A stretch of 64,000 nucleotides of DNA from Morinoia aosen (taxonomy: Eukaryota > Arthropoda > Malacostraca > Amphipoda > Talitridae): assembly GCA_030386875.1 (NCBI GenBank), contig CM059562.1:73096201-73160200 (forward strand), given 5' to 3'. The position numbers and the translations under genes are program-made. Below, one piece after another: positions 58,996 through 64,000 of this stretch (position 1 is its first letter; the number at the start of each line of letters is the position of its first letter). The notes beneath the pieces are model-generated. The model was not told the origin of the DNA. It worked only from the letters and a program-made list of their open reading frames with translations, and ran no database searches.

Positions 58996-59280
58996 CACTA
59001 ACTTTTGATTTTCTTTGCATTTGCTGAAGAGAAGATTACTTAACTTGAACAGAAGGATATATTACTGATCTACTGAAGGGTATTGGCAACTGTTATTTCT
59101 ATGCATTAACTGCGGAGAGCAGATTAGTTATTTACTGAGGGGCATTAGCTACTATTATTTTTAATGTATCAACTGCAGAGTTAATTATATTTATTTTAAC
59201 AAGGGGATAGCACCACCTCTGTATTTTTGTTTATTTAGTATTTACTATGGAGTAGATTACCTATTTGAAACAAACATATA

Positions 59281-60990
59281 TTATCACCTTCGATTTTCCA
59301 TTCTTCCATTATTATAAGTTTTTTTTCTGTTAAATAGTATCAGTTATTATTTTTTACGTATTTTATTCCAATAAACGCACAACATTTATGAGGACAATTA
59401 TTATTTTCAGGAAATTTAAAAATTTTCTGCCAGAACAAATTGGAAATTAACTGATTTATTTAATATTAACGAGTGTACTTTACTTCCGAAAATTGAAGCA
59501 AAGCGTACGAGTTACAAATCAAATAATAAAAAATCTGAAATTCTGAAAGTTCAGACGCTCTGATGATGGATACATATCAACCAAAATAAAACAATATAAA
59601 CATAATAATATTAATATGACTTCCTAACTTGCTGTTTATATACCCGAGGGATTTTGTATAGGACGACGCCTTGCACACAGATTCCTCATTTCCTTTTTTT
59701 CTAAACTAAACTACTTCTTTTTGGAACATCTTAAAGGAGGGATATCTGAACTAACTTTTTCTATTCTAAATAACCAAGTTCAATGTCAATCAAGTTGACT
59801 CTCCGTTGATCAAGTTCGAGCCTAACTCGATCAAGTCCGATGATATGTGGATTAATTTGAGTGATCTGCATAGATATAAGTATTTACATATAAGTAAAAT
59901 TTACATATATATACATAATGTACATAAATAAGTATGATATAAGTATTTACAAGGTTCACTGCCATTTTTCACGAAGTATTCCATGCTGGTTACCCGTTAT
60001 TATGGATACTTATCAATTGTCAGTTTTTCAAAGGATTAAGTTCAATGCTTTATTTAGAAAGTTAGAGACTGCAACTATTTGTACTCTTTCGGTTTTGTAG
60101 TTTGTAACGATAATTACTCGTATGTCGGCACCACTGTTATCTCAGTCATGCTTGGATATAATACACTTTGCCCGCAAAGTTGTTCATGTTTATAATATGA
60201 GATTCACAATAAAGAAGGAAAGGTGAAGTATGGAATATTCAGTAATTGTTCGAAAAAGATAGGAAGTTTAACATACGAGTAGAAAATCGCATGGTCAATC
60301 TTCGAGGAGGAACTCGAGATGCAACTCAAAATCTTGGCGTGTTAAATATGCTCGTTGCAGTCATTATTATTAAAAATTACCAATAAAAGGTTGTAGATCA
60401 TGTCGAATTCATAACCTACTTAGGGCTGTGATCTAGAGGCACTATAAGAAGCGTTAATAATTCAAATTATAATGGATTGGGTATTATCTTTGAATCCATG
60501 GCCCACCTTTTTATTCACTTTAGAGTGAAACTTTGGAAACTGTATAATTCTGAAGGGGTTTCGATGAAATTTTGTTCACGGATTTATGAAGTAAGTTAAC
60601 TGTGGAAAATAAATTCATTAATTTTGTTAAGATCTGAGAGTGTGCAGTAAATCGAGCCAATTAGATGTACAGTAAATCTTAACCATATCAGGTATACATG
60701 AGCTTCAATTGTCTTCAATCTGCAATCATAAAATATGAACTTGAATTCAAAAAATAAAGAGACTTGTGTAAGGTATAACATCAGCCTAAAGAGTTAACCG
60801 CGCTACAATTTTGATTGTAAAGGCCATTGAACGTAAGTGCCGTAATAAGGATTCTCGAACGAAAATTAAAGTATTTTCCATAAGAATGTGATCGCGAGTA
60901 CTCACCTCCTGTACACTACACAAATCTTCTCACCAACGAACATTACAGGCCAATTTTCTACCATGGACGTCTATAGTAAAGACAGTTATA
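59281..60990. other. AT-rich stretch, no clear gene
   Basis: No array and no supported exon. The open frames here are short and AT-rich. Confidence 0.5.
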
Positions 60991-61383
60991 TTGATGTTAT
61001 CTAGCACAAAGAAAACCCTGAAGCATATGCTCTCGGGGGGACGAGGAAACCATAGCAAACTGACCATAATCAACAACCTGTCCTCCGATCCATCTATGAG
61101 GGAGAGAATATACGAGTATTTAGTTTCAACAGGCTTAGAGCGAAATCGTGTGTTTCAGAAGACTAAGATGCCTCAGAACGAGCGCGTTACGGGCCGAGAT
61201 TACCCCAGATGACAGTGTGGGCGATGCAGAATCATTTCCACTGCCTTGGGAGCCTCCCAGCGCGCGTGGTGCCCTCGGGGAGACCAAATTCTTGGTGGCG
61301 AAAACGCTCCAGAAATGAGCGCCCAGGTCGCGACCGCTGCCAGCCAGGCAAAAACACCGACGCAAAAACACCTTCTGGACTGA
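60991..61383 (+). CDS. Candidate coding island, one or two exons
   Basis: A plus frame at 60991-61212 contains NLSSDPSMRERIYEYLVSTG then LERNRVFQKTKMPQNERVTG before TGA. In the same frame, after a good acceptor (CTGCCTTGGGAGCCTCCCAG, ends 61260), 40 codons read RAWCPRGDQILGGENAPEMS then AQVATAASQAKTPTQKHLLD and TGA (61381-61383). The shared frame hints at two exons of one gene, but no good donor is visible between them. Frames on the minus strand (61135-61371) and another plus frame (61209-61547) are also open. Confidence 0.25.
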
Positions 61384-61565
61384 GGGGTCCTGCGGTCCTT
61401 CCCACGCCCTCTGATGCTCCTACTGGGGCTGTGGCTGGCTGGTGTCGGGTGGGGTTGAAGGGATGGCTGCAGTGTTGCTATGGCTTCGTTTCTATGGCTT
61501 CTGAAGCCTCGATAAATGATCCTTGTTGTTGGTGCGTGGGACAGTAGGAGAAGTGAGAGCGTCCA

Positions 61566-61705
61566 CTGATGATGCTCTTGACAGAATGTAGGAATGATGT
61601 TATTTAGAGTAACGTCGCGCTACGATGATGGAATAATGGAGAGCATTCAGCAATGATGCTCTTGACAAAGTGTGGGAATGATGCAACTGAAAGTAATTTG
61701 GCGTT
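61566..61705. repeat. Two-copy ~100-bp repeat
   Basis: AATGATGCTCTTGACA with GTGGGAATGATG and AGTAA is repeated with changes across the segment, separated by GATGATGGAATAATGGAGAG. Confidence 0.7.
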
Positions 61706-62306
61706 AAGATGATATTTTAATTAATAGAGAACCTGATTCAAAAGAAATAGTGTTGCGCGGGGGTTAACATGTCAGTTTGACCTACTTTAACGAAACTACT
61801 GAGCAAACAGGATGTCATCCCATCTGAGCAGTTTTTAAACAGTAAATTATGATACAATTTGATCGACGACTTCAGCTGAAACGCAGTTTTACACCAAATT
61901 TAAGATACCTACTTATTGGTTGGAAAATAAAATTGTAGCGTAAAAATTACCTTTAAATATTATGGAATGTAATATTATGGGCTAAAAAACACGCTTCATG
62001 TCAGACGAGGGCACGGCTAATATCCTTAATTAAAACCACTGCTTTTGTTTTTTTAACATTGTTCTTATGTCGTTGACTTTTCGTACGAATATACTTGACG
62101 AAACAATTCAGAGACAAAAGACGTCGATCATAATTATTTAGGCGTAACTTTAACGACTCAATTTTACGAATAATAGAAATTCATGCAATTTCTCAGCCAT
62201 TCTGCCTTCATATTACTCTGCCGTGAACTTTTTCTCCCAAGCTTATTTATGACGCAAACGAAGAACACACACAAAATACTCACTTCTATATGCACTTGCC
62301 TTGCAG

Positions 62307-62578
62307 CAGCTCAGCTGCTAAGGAGGATCCAAAACTCCTGTTCTCGCTGCCCTCATCGCCTGTGTTCCGGTTACTGTCCACCTTTGGGTGGCCATTGATC
62401 CAAACCCGCAGAGATCAAGCCAAAAAATACGAAATTGGCTGCATCCGCTGAGGCTGAGCCTGCTCTTCCCACACTTGGAGCTGCAATCTCAGGCTCCAGG
62501 AATGTTGCAAAAAAGCCGCGAGGGCCGGACGATCTTGTGAGATCTCGCCTAACCGGGACATCACGACTGCAGCTCTAG
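62307..62578 (+). CDS. Candidate terminal exon with overlapping frames
   Basis: An excellent acceptor (ATATGCACTTGCCTTGCAG) ends at 62306. One frame is open from 62308 to TGA (62449-62451) and reads SSAAKEDPKLLFSLPSSPVF onward. A +1 frame is open from 62399 to TAG (62576-62578) and reads SKPAEIKPKNTKLAASAEAE, then PALPTLGAAISGSRNVAKKP. The two overlap by about 50 bases. Either only one is real, an intron lies between them, or a one-base indel has split one exon. No family recognised. Confidence 0.28.
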
Positions 62579-62599
62579 TCGAGTTCTTTGTCTCTCCTC

Positions 62600-63700
62600 A
62601 AATAATAATTAATCAGAATCATGTTTGGTCTCATAGCGTGTGTGTGCAGGTTGAAAATGGAAACCATTTGCGGAAAAGTTGTAATTACGGTGATGAGAGC
62701 TTGTCAAAACACTGCACGGTGAAGTGTCAAGTCTGCTCGGTCTTCGAAATTTTTTGTGACTGATTTCCAAGCTTCAGGTAAACTTATAAAAAACTCAAGG
62801 CATGCAAAAAGAGAAAGAATATACATTGAGAACGACTGCTGCATATTTTCACACCTGCATTGATAATTAAAGTTGAGGCTAATAACCTTTGAACTTTCGT
62901 TTAGAAGCTATTACAGTAATGAAACTTGGGATTCAAGTCCTAAAGAATTCGTAGAGGGACCTTTATCGGGGGCTCGAAAAAGGAAGTCAGCAGTAACGCG
63001 CAAGAAAGTAACATAATCAGTTCTTCAGCTGCGCAATATTTTCTATGTAAAGAAACCTCAAGCAATAAAAACTCCAGCCGTAGCTCCGTTCTGACTCAGT
63101 GGGTGAGGCAATTTGACCGCGCGGTGACTCAAGTTTTGAAGAAAGTTGTTTTGACAGTTCTTATGCAGTCAACTAAGCGTACAGTATTATGCAGGGCAGT
63201 AAATTTAAGTACAGTATGAATGTGGATAATGAAATTGACATAGAACATACCACGTCGTGAAAATTTGTCCGAATTGAAGGAAATTTATAACCTACTATTT
63301 ATCCTCAGAGAAATATTAGTTTTGAACTTAATTTTTATTCCCCAAATAACATGCGTGAAAGAAGCATTTTATTTAGATTTTAAAAACGTAGTGCGTAAGT
63401 GCTGTTACAGGTCTAAGTTAAAATCACAATAAAATAACAATTTTATTGTAAACTTTATACATGTTTTCTTCGGGCTTACTTGAAATAAAAAGTATGTACC
63501 CAGACATTTGTACAGGGTTAAGTCATCAATTATTCCTTAGGTCATGAAAATAATATTTCTTATCATTTTCTATGTATTTACTCCTGCAAATCAATAACCA
63601 GCAATAATAGTATCTTTTTGCTCTAAGAAATTATCAATAAATTTAAATTAAGAACCTATACCAAAGTAATACAACTGATACCTTTTACACGAGCATGTTC
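62600..63700. other. AT-rich stretch, no clear gene
   Basis: No repeat array and no supported exon. Confidence 0.5.
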
Positions 63701-63710
63701 ATGCCAAACC

Positions 63711-63992
63711 TCAAGAACAAAATTTATAGACAAAAGATGACGATCGCAGCACGAACCAATTTCCACAATTCGCCGCTGACATTGGACATAAAATAGCATC
63801 TCGCGGACGGAAAAGAGGCCAAGTAGAGCAGCGACCCATAGCACCGCTGGCGGAAGCGGTGCGGCGCATCGCAGTTTCCAGTTTCCAGGTCGTCAGATGA
63901 AGCGCCGACCCTCGGAGGCTTCTGGACCTCCTTGTTTCCTGTGGTAGTCGGAATTTCTCGCACGCACGCGCTGCCTCAACCGCGGCTCTCAC
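63711..63992 (-). CDS. GC-rich island at window edge, coding uncertain
   Basis: Minus-strand frames of 93 and 79 codons overlap here; the second contains KEVQKPPRVGASSDDLETGN after an acceptor-like CGACTACCACAG. A plus-strand frame containing FAADIGHKIASRGRKRGQVE is open over the same span. The island may be an exon cut by the window end, but strand and frame cannot be settled from sequence alone. Confidence 0.15.
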   Translation of the reverse strand: MRAAVEAARACEKFRLPQETRRSRSLRGSALHLTTWKLETAMRRTASASGAMGRCSTWPLFRPRDAILCPMSAANCGNWFVLRSSSFVYKFCS

Positions 63993-64000
63993 GGGGACTC

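Overview
This looks like a slice of a large, intron-rich eukaryotic genome, most likely an invertebrate animal (arthropod-like in feel, but I see no marker that fixes the lineage). The background is AT-rich, with no operons, bacterial ribosome-binding patterns, rRNA, intact transposon ORFs or CRISPR array. Coding signal is limited to short, locally GC-richer islands flanked by splice-like sites, as expected of small exons in long introns. The exception is one long exon on the minus strand (47069-48506), which encodes a Ser/Pro/Thr-rich, regulator-like polypeptide and ends at a consensus GTGAGT donor.

Layout. 1-5.5 kb: AT-rich DNA with a degenerate 22-bp array. 5.6-6.7 kb: sixteen copies of a 72-bp unit. 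8-12.4 kb: several small arrays (27, 31 and 64 bp). 12.4-29.1 kb: scattered candidate exons, mostly plus strand (12441, 14216, 17160, 21605, 25168, 26187, 29042), plus two tRNA-derived SINE-like elements (about 14.93 and 17.94 kb). 31.3-32.7 kb: two plus-strand candidates. 33.7-35.1 kb: 68-bp and 29-bp arrays. 38-42.6 kb: two plus-strand candidate exons and degenerate long-unit repeats. 43.4-49 kb: minus-strand block, with terminal-exon candidates, the 1.4-kb exon and a GC-rich upstream region. 52.4-53.1 kb: a 14-bp array open in all six frames, then a TA/TG microsatellite. 55.1-59.2 kb: 14-, 32- and 66-bp arrays. 61-64 kb: more GC-rich coding-like islands.

No protein family was recognised, so no gene symbols are given. 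Exon calls rest on splice motifs plus an open frame and are tentative. Many GC-balanced patches here are open on both strands, so a protein-like translation alone is weak evidence.

The most distinctive property is the density and variety of tandem repeats: over twenty unrelated families, together roughly a tenth of the window by my hand count. Several arrays lie directly against the acceptor side of a candidate exon, and their units contain a branch-like, pyrimidine-run and AG arrangement pointing at that exon. The clearest are the 32-bp and 68-bp arrays.
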